This document shows positions 26,170-35,425 of a stretch of DNA of 64,000 nt, piece after piece; positions within the stretch are counted from its first letter, which is position 1; each line of letters opens with the position of its first letter. The notes beneath the pieces are model-generated. The model searched no databases. It was not told the origin of the DNA and saw only the letters and a list, made by a program, of their open reading frames with translations. The position numbers and the translations under genes were made by a program. Where the stretch lies: positions 1,798,001 to 1,862,000 of the forward strand of contig NZ_JAPENL010000001.1 of the NCBI RefSeq assembly GCF_026342015.1. The letters run 5' to 3'. The DNA is from Micromonospora lupini. Its GTDB lineage: Bacteria; Actinomycetota; Actinomycetes; Mycobacteriales; Micromonosporaceae.

Positions 26170-27960
26170 ATGGCCCCATCCGCTACGCGTACGCGGCAGT
26201 GGTTGCCGTACACCGCCGCCGTCACCGCCGGGCTGGTGGTCATCGCCGGGGCGTTCGTGTTCGTCCGGCAGCGCGAAGCGGGCAACGAGGGGGCGCGCGG
26301 CGACTGCGCCACCACCCTCCAGGTCAACTCCTCCACGGAGAAGGCGGCTCTGCTTGTCGAGCTGGCCGAGCGCTACAACCGCAGCGACAGGTCGATCGAC
26401 GGCGGTGGCTGCGCCCAGGTGCACGTCAGTGCGCTGAACTCGGGCAAGGCCACCGAGGCGCTGGCCACCGGCTGGACCCACACCGGTCTGCCGCAGCCAC
26501 AGGTCTGGCTGCCGACGTCGAGCCTGTGGACCGGTCAGCTCCGCCTGCTCGACCAGGCCGCCGGGCGGGAGCTGCAGACCCCGGACCGCTATCCGTCGAT
26601 CGCCAACAGTCCGCTCGTGATCGCGATGCCGCAGCCCAAGGCCGAGCTGCTACGCCAGCGCGGGCCGCTGGGCTGGGGGGAGATCCTGGGCCTGTCCGGA
26701 CGGGACGGGTGGGCGGGCTTCGGCAAGCCGGAGTGGGGCCGCTTCACCTTCGGCAAGGACAACCCGAACCTGTCCACCTCCGGGCTGGCGGCGACCATCG
26801 CCACCTACTACGCGGCGGTGCAACGGTCGAGCGACCTGACCCGGTCCGACCTGGCCGACCCCGCGGTCACCCAGTTCGTACGCCGGATCGAGGCCAACGT
26901 GTCGCACTACAGCGACGACTCGGTGGACCTCCTGCGCAGCCTCGCCGAGGCGGACCTGGCCGGCGGGGCGGGCAGTACTGACGACATGAGTGCCATAGTC
27001 CTCCAGGAGGAGCTGGTGGACCTCTACAACACGGGCGCGCTGAGTCCCCGGCAGGACGGGCAGGAGCGGGGTCGCCGGCCGAACGTGCCGCTTGTCGCCG
27101 TCCACCCCAAGGAGGGCACGTTCAACCTGGACCACCCGTTCGTGGTGCTGCCCACCGCCGATCAGCGGCAGCGTGCGGCGGCAGCCGACTTCCAGAATTT
27201 CCTGACCGAGGACGCCCAGCAGGAGAGCTTCGCCCGCCTCGGCTTCCGGGACCACGAGGGCCGCGCCTCGGCGGAGCTACTTGCCAGCGTCGGCGCCGAG
27301 CCCAGCGGCGGACTCAGCTACTTCAAGCCGCCGGCCCCGGAGGTGGTCGGCGCGATGCTTGACGGTTGGCGCACGCTCCGCAAGAAGGCCAACATCCTGA
27401 TCGCCCTGGACACCTCGGGGTCGATGCAGACGATGGTCGGCACCCGCACCCGTTTCCAGGTCGCCTCGGCGGCGGCGGGCAAGGGCCTCGCGCTGCTCAA
27501 CAGCGAAGACCGGGTAGGGCTCTTGTCGTTCTCCTCGGAGACCCCGAAGCGGCCGAAGAGCCCCTACCGGACGGAGGTGCCTCTCGACGAGTTCGACCAG
27601 AAGCGGATCAACAGCAAGATCGCCGGCCTGCATGTCGAGGGTGGCACCGCGCTCTACGCGACGGTCCGGGCCGCACACCGCGAGCTCGTCGACAGGTACG
27701 ACCCGCAGCGGATCAACGCGATCGTCGTCCTGACCGACGGCAAGAACGAGTACAGCAAGGACAACGACCTGGCCCGGTTGCTCGCCGAGGTCGCCCTGGA
27801 CCCGCAGCGTCCGGTGAAGGTGTTCTGCATCGCCTTCGACCGGGAGTCCGACTTCGCCACCCTGGACCAGATCGCCAAGGCATCGTCGGGCAAGGCGTTC
27901 GACGCCACCGATCCCGCCACGATCGACGAGGCATTCGTGAAGCTGGTCAGCAGCTTCTGA
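26170..27960 (+). CDS. Exported solute-binding-like protein fused to VWA domain
   Basis: A 596-residue protein. Residues 15-32 are an N-terminal membrane anchor. About 45-370 resemble a type 2 periplasmic binding protein (LQVNSSTEKAALLVELAERYN; VWLPTSSLWTGQL; NSPLVIAMPQPKAELL; LSTSGLAATIATYYAAV). About 400-596 form a von Willebrand A domain with an intact MIDAS start DTSGSM (D414-M419), GGTALY and LTDGKNE. The substrate-binding fold is thus tethered to a metal-dependent adhesion module outside the cell. It is encoded just after a membrane kinase, suggesting a sensing or assembly pair. Ligand and partner are unknown. The ATG at 26170 follows GAGGAGG. Confidence 0.85.
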   Translation: MAPSATRTRQWLPYTAAVTAGLVVIAGAFVFVRQREAGNEGARGDCATTLQVNSSTEKAALLVELAERYNRSDRSIDGGGCAQVHVSALNSGKATEALATGWTHTGLPQPQVWLPTSSLWTGQLRLLDQAAGRELQTPDRYPSIANSPLVIAMPQPKAELLRQRGPLGWGEILGLSGRDGWAGFGKPEWGRFTFGKDNPNLSTSGLAATIATYYAAVQRSSDLTRSDLADPAVTQFVRRIEANVSHYSDDSVDLLRSLAEADLAGGAGSTDDMSAIVLQEELVDLYNTGALSPRQDGQERGRRPNVPLVAVHPKEGTFNLDHPFVVLPTADQRQRAAAADFQNFLTEDAQQESFARLGFRDHEGRASAELLASVGAEPSGGLSYFKPPAPEVVGAMLDGWRTLRKKANILIALDTSGSMQTMVGTRTRFQVASAAAGKGLALLNSEDRVGLLSFSSETPKRPKSPYRTEVPLDEFDQKRINSKIAGLHVEGGTALYATVRAAHRELVDRYDPQRINAIVVLTDGKNEYSKDNDLARLLAEVALDPQRPVKVFCIAFDRESDFATLDQIAKASSGKAFDATDPATIDEAFVKLVSSF

Positions 27961-27978
27961 CGCTCCCCCTGGCCCGCA

Positions 27979-28000
27979 CCGGGCCCGTTCGCCGGCCCGG
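27979..28000 (+). terminator. Possible terminator after the VWA gene
   Basis: CCGGGCC (27979-27985) pairs with GGCCCGG (27994-28000) across an 8-base loop, 19 bases after the stop codon. It is short, so confidence is modest. Confidence 0.4.
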
Positions 28001-28175
28001 CGGCGCCGCCCACGTCCTGCGCCGCCGGCGTTGCGGCCGGCCTACGAACGACTTGCCGCCGCCGGGACTTCGCCGTCCCCGCCGCGCTCGCGTTACGGCA
28101 ATGCCCGCCAGCCCGGAACTTTCGCGCTACGGCGTTCGACAAACGATGCAGCAGCAACCATCGGAGGAAGAACCC

Positions 28176-28775
28176 ATGCGCACCACCACCAGCCCGTTCG
28201 GATCGCGCCGACGCTCGGCCGTTGCCCTCGCCACCGCCGCCGCGCTCGTGGCGGTCGGTGCCGCCGGCTGCGGCTCGTCCGACTCGCCGTCCTCCGCCCA
28301 GCCCGGCCCGTCGGCGAGCGCCGCCGCCGGCGTGGTCGCGATTCGCGACCCGTGGGTGAAGGCTGCCGACAAGGGGATGACGGCGGCCTTCGGGACCCTC
28401 GTCAACGACGGCGACGCCGACGTCACGGTGACCGGTGCCGCGACCTCGGTGTCGTCGATGGAGCTGCACGAGATGGCCATGCAGGACGGCAAGATGGTCA
28501 TGCGGCAGAAGCAGGGCGGCATCGTGGTCAAGGCCAGGAGCACCCACGCGTTGGAGCCCGGCGGTGACCACCTCATGCTGATGAACCTCACCAGGCCCGT
28601 CCAGGCCGGCGACGAGTTGACCTTCACGCTCACCTTCGCCGACGGCAGGACCCAGCAGTTCAACGCCGTGGCCAAGCCGTTCACCGGCGCGCAGGAGAGC
28701 TACGCTCCCGGTCACGGCGAGCCGATGACCGGCATGAGCGCCACGCCGGAGATGAGCATGAGCCCGGCATCGTGA
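28176..28775 (+). CDS. PCu(A)C-family periplasmic copper chaperone, lipoprotein
   Basis: A 199-residue lipoprotein: signal with lipobox VGAAGC (about residues 24-29), a Ser/Pro linker, then the PCu(A)C domain (about 50-170). The Cu(I) site motif is complete: H and M in ELHEMAM, a further M in KMVMRQKQGG, and the closing HLMLMN. A Met-rich tail (GEPMTGMSATPEMSMSP) adds possible copper ligands. Such proteins hand copper to cytochrome oxidase assembly, matching the CopC and CopD-CtaG genes that follow. The ATG at 28176 follows GGAGGAAG. The next gene's GTG overlaps this stop by 4 bases. Confidence 0.92.
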   Translation: MRTTTSPFGSRRRSAVALATAAALVAVGAAGCGSSDSPSSAQPGPSASAAAGVVAIRDPWVKAADKGMTAAFGTLVNDGDADVTVTGAATSVSSMELHEMAMQDGKMVMRQKQGGIVVKARSTHALEPGGDHLMLMNLTRPVQAGDELTFTLTFADGRTQQFNAVAKPFTGAQESYAPGHGEPMTGMSATPEMSMSPAS

Positions 28776-30013
28776 CCGACACGCCGACTGCCCGGCCGGT
28801 GAGCAGGCGTGGCCTGCTCACCGGTGGGGCGCTGGCTGCGGGAGGCGCCCTGGCCGGCGGTGCCACGATCGCCGCGACGCGTACCGACGGGGGCGGGCGA
28901 CCGGACGCGGTCGGTGCCGACGCGACGCCTGTGGCGAGCGCCGGCGGCCTGGTCGAGCCCTTTCACGGCACGCGCCAGGCCGGGGTGGCCACCGAACCGC
29001 AGGCGCATGCGTCGTTCGTGGCGCTCACCCTGCGGGCCGGCGTCGACCGGACCGCGCTGAGTCGGATGCTGCGACTGCTCACCGACGACGCGGCCCGTCT
29101 CACCCAGGGCACACCCGCGCTGGCCGACACCGAGGCCGAACTCGGGCTGCTGCCGGCACGGTTGACCGTGACCTTCGGCTTCGGGCCCGGCCTCTACCGC
29201 GCCGCCGGGGTCGACGATCGACGGCCGGCATCGGTCGCCGACCTGCCGTCGTTCCGCGTCGACCGCCTCCAGCCGGCCTGGACCGGCGGTGACCTGCTGG
29301 TGCAGATCTGCGCGGACGACGCGATCACCGTCGCCCACGCCCAACGAGTCCTGATGAAGGACAGCCGGCCCTTCGCCACCGTCCGATGGGTCCAGCAGGG
29401 CTTCCGGCGCAGCCCCGGCGTCGAGCCGGGCGGCCACACCCAACGCAACCTGTTCGGCCAGCTCGACGGCACCGCCAACCCCCGGCCCGGAGCCCCACTG
29501 GACACCGCCCTCTGGGTGCCGGACGGCCCGGCGTGGCTACGCGACAGCACCACAGTGGTGGTCCGGCGGATCAGCATGAACATGGAGACCTGGGATCTGC
29601 TCGGTCGGACCGATCGCGAACTCGCCATCGGCCGACGCCTCGACACCGGCGCCCCGCTCACCGGCACCGCCGAGCACGACGCACCCGACTTCGCCGCCAC
29701 CGGCCCGGACGGCCTCACCGTCATCCCGGACTTCTCGCACCTGACCCGCGCCCACGTCACCGACGACAGGCTGAGGATCCTGCGTCGGCCCTACAACTAC
29801 GACGGGGCGCCGACGGCGCAGGGTCACGCGGACAGCGGCCTCATCTTCACGTCCTACCAGGCCGACATCGCCCGGCAGTACCTGCCCATCCAACGCCGGC
29901 TGGCCGATCAGGACCTGCTCAACGAGTGGACCACGCCAATCGGGTCCGCCGTCTTCGCCATCCCGCCCGGTTGCCGGCCGGGAGGATGGATCGGCGAGCA
30001 GGTGCTCGCATGA
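28772..30013 (+). CDS. Tat-exported DyP-type haem peroxidase (EfeB-like)
   Basis: A 413-residue peroxidase. A twin-arginine signal (SRRGLLTGGALAAGG, about residues 10-35) predicts export of the folded haem protein. The DyP marks are the distal Asp D232 in GQLDGTANP, the probable proximal haem ligand H323 in FSHLTRAH, and the C-terminal FTSYQADIARQYLPIQ. It uses H2O2 to oxidise substrates, and EfeB relatives serve iron/haem uptake. Here it sits inside a copper operon without efeU or efeO, overlapping the PCu(A)C gene by 4 bases (GTGA) and copC by 4 (ATGA). Confidence 0.93.
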   Translation: MTDTPTARPVSRRGLLTGGALAAGGALAGGATIAATRTDGGGRPDAVGADATPVASAGGLVEPFHGTRQAGVATEPQAHASFVALTLRAGVDRTALSRMLRLLTDDAARLTQGTPALADTEAELGLLPARLTVTFGFGPGLYRAAGVDDRRPASVADLPSFRVDRLQPAWTGGDLLVQICADDAITVAHAQRVLMKDSRPFATVRWVQQGFRRSPGVEPGGHTQRNLFGQLDGTANPRPGAPLDTALWVPDGPAWLRDSTTVVVRRISMNMETWDLLGRTDRELAIGRRLDTGAPLTGTAEHDAPDFAATGPDGLTVIPDFSHLTRAHVTDDRLRILRRPYNYDGAPTAQGHADSGLIFTSYQADIARQYLPIQRRLADQDLLNEWTTPIGSAVFAIPPGCRPGGWIGEQVLA

Positions 30014-30570
30014 GCGTGCAGTCGTCCCGCCCCGCCGCCGTCCGATTCGGCGCGGCGCTGCTCGCCGTCGTCGTGGCCCTGCTCATCCCGGCCAGCCCGG
30101 CGTGGGCGCACAACACACTCCGGTCGGCGGCACCGGTCCAGGAGTCGACACTGTCCCGCGCGCCCACCGAGATCGTGCTCGAGTTCGTGGAACGGCTCGA
30201 CCCGCCGTTCACGACAATCGTGCTCACCGACGCCGCCAAGCGGAAGATTCCCACGGGCGACCCGGTGGTCGACGGGGCAAAGGGGTCGGTCCAGGTGACC
30301 GAGGCACTGCCGAACGGCAGTTACACGGTCGCCTACCGGGTCGTCTCCACCGACGGTCACCCGGTCCAGGGTTCGTACCCGTTCACTGTGGCCGACCCCG
30401 CTTCCAGCGCCGCGCCGATCGTCAGCGCGACGACCGAGGGGCTGCCCGCCGCCACGTCGGCGACGGACGACGGTGGTCGGGGTGCCGGCGTCCTGGCCGC
30501 CGGCGTCGCGCTGGCCATCCTCGTCGTGGTGGCCGCCGGGCTGCTGTGGCGACGAGCGAGCCGTCGATGA
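30010..30570 (+). CDS. copC: CopC/YcnJ-type copper-binding protein
   Basis: A 186-residue exported protein: signal peptide ending SPAWA, mature N-terminus beginning with the copper-ligand His (AHNTLRSAAP), a CopC domain with the second conserved His in VVSTDGHPVQGSYPF, and a C-terminal transmembrane helix (about 158-180). It binds copper outside the membrane and is thought to pass it to CopD. The ATG overlaps the stop of the peroxidase gene. The CopD-CtaG gene starts inside its last codons, so the three genes are translationally coupled. Confidence 0.93.
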   Translation: MSVQSSRPAAVRFGAALLAVVVALLIPASPAWAHNTLRSAAPVQESTLSRAPTEIVLEFVERLDPPFTTIVLTDAAKRKIPTGDPVVDGAKGSVQVTEALPNGSYTVAYRVVSTDGHPVQGSYPFTVADPASSAAPIVSATTEGLPAATSATDDGGRGAGVLAAGVALAILVVVAAGLLWRRASRR

Positions 30571-32636
30571 CCAGACCGCTCCTCGCCAGGTCCGCCGGTC
30601 GGTCCCGGTCCGCGGTCCCACGTGCGGGGTCGGCGGCGTACGACTTGCTGACTGTCGTCGCCGCCTGCGCCTCGGGGGTCGCTCTGCTGCTGCTCGGTCT
30701 GCGGGTCGGAGGCGCCCTCACCGCCGCGATTCCGGGCCTGCCGGACGCGGGACCGGCCACGACCTGGGCGCTGCCGGTGGTCCGTCTGCTCTCCGACGGC
30801 CTCGCCACCGTCACCGTCGGCATGCTGGTGACCTCCGCCTTCCTGCTGCCCGGCGACGGACGGACCGTCTCGCCGCACGGTTACCTGCTGCTCCGGCGAG
30901 CGAGCGTCGGTGCGCTGGGGTGGGCGATCACTGCACTGTCGCTGCTGGTGCTGACGGTCTCGGACCTGCTCGGCCAACCGCCGGCGACGCTCAGGCCCGC
31001 GACTGTCGTCAGTTTCGCCACCACGATCTCGCAGGGGCAGTCGCTCATGCTGCAGGCCGGACTGGCCCTGACCGTGGCCCTGCTGGCCCGCGCCGGGGTG
31101 TCCCGGGGGCTGGCGGCGACAGTCACGATCCTGGCCCTGGTGGCGGTGCTGCCTCCGGCCTTCACCGGTCACTCCGCCGGGGCCGGCAACCACCAGATCG
31201 CCGTCACCTCCCTGGCCCTGCACGTCCTGGCCGCCGCGGTGTGGGTCGGTGGGCTCGTCGCCCTGGTGATGGTGCGGCGCAGTCGACTGCTGGCCGAGGC
31301 CGCCAGCCGGTACAGTCGCCTCGCCCTGGGCTGTTTCGTCGCCGTGACGGTCAGCGGGCTCGCCAACGCCACCGTCCGCCTCGGCGCCGTCGACCAGCTC
31401 TGGCAGTCCCGGTACGGCTGGCTGGTCCTCGGCAAGCTCGCCGCCCTGCTGATCCTCGGCGTGCTCGGTGCGGTACACCGCTCCCACACCGTGCCGGCGT
31501 TGCGGGCCGGGAGGCACCGGGCGTTCGGCCGACTGGCTGCCGGGGAGCTGATCGTCTTCGCCGCCACCGTGGGGCTGGCCGTGGCGCTGTCACGCAGCCC
31601 CACACCCATCCCCGACTCCGGCATCGACGCCGACCCGATCACCGAGCTGCTCGGCTTTCCGATGCCCACCGCACCCACCGCGGGCAACCTCCTCGGCCAA
31701 CCGCTGCCGGACATGTTCTTCCTGACTCTCTGCGCCCTCGGTGTCGGCGGGTACCTGGCCGGCGTGCGCCGGATGCACACGGCAGGGCACCGCTGGCCGG
31801 TCGCCCGAACGGCGAGTTGGCTGGGCGGGATGCTCCTGTTGGCGGCGGCCACCGACCTCGGTGCCGCGCGCTACGCGTACGTGCTGTTCAGCGCGCACAT
31901 GGCACAGCACATGGTGTTGTCGATGCTGGTGCCGATCCTGCTGGTCGGAGGCGCACCGGTCACGCTGGCCCTGCGCGCCCTGCGCCGACCCGCCGACCCC
32001 CAGGTACGCGGCGCCCGGGAATGGTTGCTGATCGCGTTGCACAGCCGTGCCACCAGACTCCTCACCCACCCGCTCGTCGCGCTGGGCATCTACACCGCGA
32101 GCCTGTTCGGCCTGTACCTCAGCGACCTGCTCGGCGTGCTGATGCGCTCCCACCTCGGTCACCTCGCGATGCTCACCCACTTCGTGGTCACGGGCTATCT
32201 GCTGTTCTGGGTGCTCATCGGCGTCGACCCGGGCCGCCGACGCCTCCCCCATCCCCTGCTGGTGATCATCCATCTGGCGTCGATGATGGCGCACGGCTTC
32301 TTCGGCCTGGTCCTCATGCAGACGACCACGGTCATCGCCCCCGACTGGTACACCGCGGTCCACCCCGCCTGGGCGTCGTCGCTGCTGGCCGACCAGAAAC
32401 TCGGCGCCGGCATCGCCTGGGCGTTCGGAGAGCTGCCCGCCGTCCTCGTCATGGTCATCCTGATTCGTCAGTGGATTCGCGCCGACCACCGTGAACAGGG
32501 CCGCCTCGACCGGGCCGCGGACCGGGCCGACGCCACAGGCGCGGAGGACGACCTCGCCCGCTACAACGCGTTCCTCGCCGCGGCCGGAGGCACCGACGGC
32601 GACCCGGGCCGCACCGCCGGGCCCGACCGGCCCTGA
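30567..32636 (+). CDS. CopD copper importer fused to CtaG-type oxidase assembly domain
   Basis: A 689-residue polytopic protein. About 35-350 form a CopD-type domain of eight helices with conserved His/Tyr residues (GHSAGAGNHQIAVTSLALHVLAAAVWVGGLVAL). About 390-650 form a CtaG (caa3-type) cytochrome c oxidase assembly domain with HMAQHMVLSMLVPILLV, HLAMLTHFVVTGYL and IHLASMMAHGFFGLVLM. The tail is soluble and Asp/Arg-rich. It would import copper received from CopC and deliver it for the CuB centre of oxidase. The fusion is known in actinobacteria. It begins 4 bases before the end of copC. Confidence 0.92.
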   Translation: MTRPLLARSAGRSRSAVPRAGSAAYDLLTVVAACASGVALLLLGLRVGGALTAAIPGLPDAGPATTWALPVVRLLSDGLATVTVGMLVTSAFLLPGDGRTVSPHGYLLLRRASVGALGWAITALSLLVLTVSDLLGQPPATLRPATVVSFATTISQGQSLMLQAGLALTVALLARAGVSRGLAATVTILALVAVLPPAFTGHSAGAGNHQIAVTSLALHVLAAAVWVGGLVALVMVRRSRLLAEAASRYSRLALGCFVAVTVSGLANATVRLGAVDQLWQSRYGWLVLGKLAALLILGVLGAVHRSHTVPALRAGRHRAFGRLAAGELIVFAATVGLAVALSRSPTPIPDSGIDADPITELLGFPMPTAPTAGNLLGQPLPDMFFLTLCALGVGGYLAGVRRMHTAGHRWPVARTASWLGGMLLLAAATDLGAARYAYVLFSAHMAQHMVLSMLVPILLVGGAPVTLALRALRRPADPQVRGAREWLLIALHSRATRLLTHPLVALGIYTASLFGLYLSDLLGVLMRSHLGHLAMLTHFVVTGYLLFWVLIGVDPGRRRLPHPLLVIIHLASMMAHGFFGLVLMQTTTVIAPDWYTAVHPAWASSLLADQKLGAGIAWAFGELPAVLVMVILIRQWIRADHREQGRLDRAADRADATGAEDDLARYNAFLAAAGGTDGDPGRTAGPDRP

Positions 32637-32784
32637 TCTCGCGGACCCGATCGTCCACTTTCCCGGGAACCACTGGCGTCTCTCGTCCGACTACCAATCA
32701 GGGCCGACGCGACACACCACCGGGCGACCAGACCAGTACGGGAAACAGCTTCGGATGCTTCCCGACTCTTCCGATCGGATCTCC

Positions 32785-34251
32785 ATGTCTCTCACCGAGT
32801 TGTCCGGCGTACCGACGTCGGAGCCCTCCACCACCGCCGAGAAACCGGCCCGGCCGGCCCGGCGCACGTCACCGTTCGGCGCGCTGCTGCTGCGGCTGCA
32901 CTTCTACGCCGGCATCCTCGTCGCCCCGTTCCTGGTGGTCGCCGCACTGACCGGCCTGGCCTACACCACGACACCGCAACTCGACGCGATCCTCTACGGC
33001 GACCAGCTGACCGTCGACCAGGTGGGTGACCGCCCGCTCCCGCTGGCCGAGCAGATCGGGGCAGCGCGCAACGCGCACCCCGACGGGAGCATCATCACCG
33101 TGCAACCCGGCGACGGCGACCGGACCACCAGGGTCGTGTTCTCCCTGCCCGAGCTCGGCGAGAAGCAACACACCGTCTACGTCAACCCGTACACCGCCGA
33201 GTCCCAGGGGCAGCTCACCACCTGGTTCGGCTCCACGCCGGCCGTCACCTGGCTGGACGACCTGCACCGCCACCTGCACCTGGGCACGGTGGGTGAGAAC
33301 TATTCCGAGCTGGCGGCGAGCTGGCTGTGGGTGATGGCGCTCGGCGGGGTCGTCCTCTGGTGGCGTCGACGCGGCGCCACCCGAGCCACCGCTCGGCACC
33401 TGCTCGTACCGGACCTGTCCGCCGGCAGGGGTGTCCGCCGCACCCGGGGCTGGCACGCGACCACAGGCATCTGGCTGACAGTCGGCCTGCTCTTCCTCTC
33501 GGCCACCGGCCTGACCTGGTCCCGCTACGCCGGCGCGAACTTCGCCGCCGGCCTCGACGCGCTCAGCGCCCGTACGCCGGAGATCTCCACGAGCCTCGCC
33601 GCCGTTCCCGCCGAGCCTGCCGGCGGTCACCACCACGGTGACGCCGTCGCGGGCGGGACTGTCGAGTCGGCGGCCTTCGACCGGGTCCTGACAGTCGCCC
33701 GCGACGCGGGCCTCTCCGGGCCGGTCGAGATCACCCCCGCGCCGGGGCCGGGCACCGCCTGGACCGTCACGCAGACCGACAACACCTGGCCGGTCCACAA
33801 GGACCGCATCGCCGTCGACCCGGCCACCAGCACGATCACCGCCCGCAGCGACTTCGCCGACTGGCCCCTGCTGGCCCAACTGAGCGGTCTCGGCATTCAG
33901 GCCCACATGGGTCTGCTCTTCGGCGTGGCCAACCAGATCCTGCTCGCCGCGCTCGCCCTCGGTCTGCTCTGCGTCATCGTCTGGGGCTATCGCATGTGGT
34001 GGCAACGCCGACCGACCCGCACCGACAGGCGCACCCTCGCCGGCACCCCGCCGGCCCGCGGCGGCGTACGCGGCCTGCCGCTCTGGACACTGCTGATCGG
34101 CGTACCGGTGATGGCGGCGATCGGTTGGGCGCTGCCCCTGTTCGGGAGCACAGTGCTCGCCTTCCTGGTCGTCGACGTCATCGCCGGCGCGGTGGCTCGA
34201 CGCCGGCGACCTGCCGCCGCGCCCACCTCCCCGGCGCCCGCCGGCACCTGA
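32785..34251 (+). CDS. PepSY-associated transmembrane protein
   Basis: A 488-residue membrane protein of the PepSY_TM family: helices at about 32-56, 190-210, 230-255, 375-400 and 440-475 enclose extracellular PepSY-like regions (PLAEQIGAARNAHPDGSIITV and AFDRVLTVARDAGLSGPVEI). Conserved His residues line the membrane face (LHFYAG, DDLHRHLHLG, LGIQAHMGLLFG), and a HHHG cluster occurs near residue 280. Relatives are linked to iron, haem or copper handling and ferric reduction. It follows the copper operon by 148 bases in the same direction. ATG 32785 is preferred; an in-frame ATG at 32755 has no better ribosome site. Confidence 0.87.
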   Translation: MSLTELSGVPTSEPSTTAEKPARPARRTSPFGALLLRLHFYAGILVAPFLVVAALTGLAYTTTPQLDAILYGDQLTVDQVGDRPLPLAEQIGAARNAHPDGSIITVQPGDGDRTTRVVFSLPELGEKQHTVYVNPYTAESQGQLTTWFGSTPAVTWLDDLHRHLHLGTVGENYSELAASWLWVMALGGVVLWWRRRGATRATARHLLVPDLSAGRGVRRTRGWHATTGIWLTVGLLFLSATGLTWSRYAGANFAAGLDALSARTPEISTSLAAVPAEPAGGHHHGDAVAGGTVESAAFDRVLTVARDAGLSGPVEITPAPGPGTAWTVTQTDNTWPVHKDRIAVDPATSTITARSDFADWPLLAQLSGLGIQAHMGLLFGVANQILLAALALGLLCVIVWGYRMWWQRRPTRTDRRTLAGTPPARGGVRGLPLWTLLIGVPVMAAIGWALPLFGSTVLAFLVVDVIAGAVARRRRPAAAPTSPAPAGT

Positions 34252-34291
34252 CGCCCGGCCACCCGTCCAGGGCAGGACGGCCGCTGTCCGG

Positions 34292-34341
34292 GCCGGCAGC
34301 GTGAGACGCGTGTGGCCGGCCACCGTCGCTCACGTGCCGGC
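34292..34341. terminator. Probable hairpin between convergent genes
   Basis: GCCGGCAGCGTGAG (34292-34305) pairs with CTCACGTGCCGGC (34329-34341) with one bulged base, and GGCCGGCC forms an inner palindrome. The right arm covers the LacI stop codon at 34330. Confidence 0.5.
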
Positions 34342-35349
34342 GCCGGCCAGCGGCGCTGTGCTCTGCCGCACCACGAGTGTGGGGACGACCAACGGCAGGG
34401 GCTGCGGCACCGTGTCGTCGATGGCCTGGGTGACGGCCGTGATGGCCCGTCGACCGACCGCGTCGAAGTCCTGCTGGATCGTGGTCAACGGCGGGATCAG
34501 ATAGGCCGCCTCGGGGACGTCGTCGAATCCGACGACGGAGATGTCCTGTGGCACTCGCCGCCCACGCTCGTGCAGCGCGCGCAGCACACCGATGGCCATC
34601 TGGTCGTTTGCGGCGAAGACCGCTGTGGTCCCGGGCATCTCGCAGACTCGCAGCCCGGCGACGTAGCCGCTGTGCGCCCTCCAGTCGCCCTGGACCGGCT
34701 CGGGCGGGCGTAGGCCCGCCGCGGTCATCGCCGCGCGCCAGCCGTCGCGACGGGCGCGCGCCTCCGCCCAGTTGAGCGGGCCGGACACGTGCACGATCTC
34801 CCGGTGTCCGAGGCCGAGCAGGTGGTCGGTCGCCATCCGGGCGCCGAGCACCTGGTCGACGCCGACGGTGACGCTGGCCCTGGACAGGTCGCCCTCCACC
34901 ACGACGAAGGGGACGCCGGACCGGGTCATCCGCACCACCTCGAGCGCCTCGTCGTTGCCGGCGATCATCACGACGCCTTCCACGCCGACGCGCATGAGGT
35001 GTTCGGTGGCGTCGCTGAGCGCCCGTACCGTCACCTCGGAGAGGCTCACCGAGGTGGCGAAGTAGCCGGCGGCGCGGGCGGCATCCTCGACACTGCGGTG
35101 GATGCTCGTCGGACCGAACAGCGTCCGGGCCGTGCCGATGATGCCGATCATCCCGGACCGGCCGCGGACCAACGCGCGGGCTGCGGTGTTGGGGCGGTAG
35201 TCGAGCCGTCGGATGGCCTCGAGAACCCGCTCCCGCGTCTCGCGCCTGATGGCGGGCGCCCCGTTGATGACCCGGGACACCGTCTGGTGCGACACGCCCG
35301 CCAGGCGGGCGACGTCCGCCATGACCGGTGGCCGATGGGCGGCCGTCAC
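34330..35349 (-). CDS. LacI-family regulator of the pentose importer operon
   Basis: A 339-residue repressor. The LacI helix-turn-helix and hinge are at about residues 11-65 (MADVARLAGVSHQTVSRVING), followed by a sugar-binding domain (GHREIVHVSGPLNWAEARARRDG; FAANDQMAIGVLRALHERGRRVP). The GTG at 35349 is chosen because GGAGAAAGCG precedes it. It is the last gene of the operon importer-dehydratase-regulator, 76 bases behind the dehydratase, and probably controls that operon in response to a pentose or pentonate. Confidence 0.9.
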   Translation of the reverse strand: MTAAHRPPVMADVARLAGVSHQTVSRVINGAPAIRRETRERVLEAIRRLDYRPNTAARALVRGRSGMIGIIGTARTLFGPTSIHRSVEDAARAAGYFATSVSLSEVTVRALSDATEHLMRVGVEGVVMIAGNDEALEVVRMTRSGVPFVVVEGDLSRASVTVGVDQVLGARMATDHLLGLGHREIVHVSGPLNWAEARARRDGWRAAMTAAGLRPPEPVQGDWRAHSGYVAGLRVCEMPGTTAVFAANDQMAIGVLRALHERGRRVPQDISVVGFDDVPEAAYLIPPLTTIQQDFDAVGRRAITAVTQAIDDTVPQPLPLVVPTLVVRQSTAPLAGAGT

Positions 35350-35425
35350 CGCTTTCTCCGTGTGAACTCGCACTGGCGGGCCGTCCGTTCTTCCATGAGT
35401 CGGTTCCTCGTCTGGTCCCCGGCAC

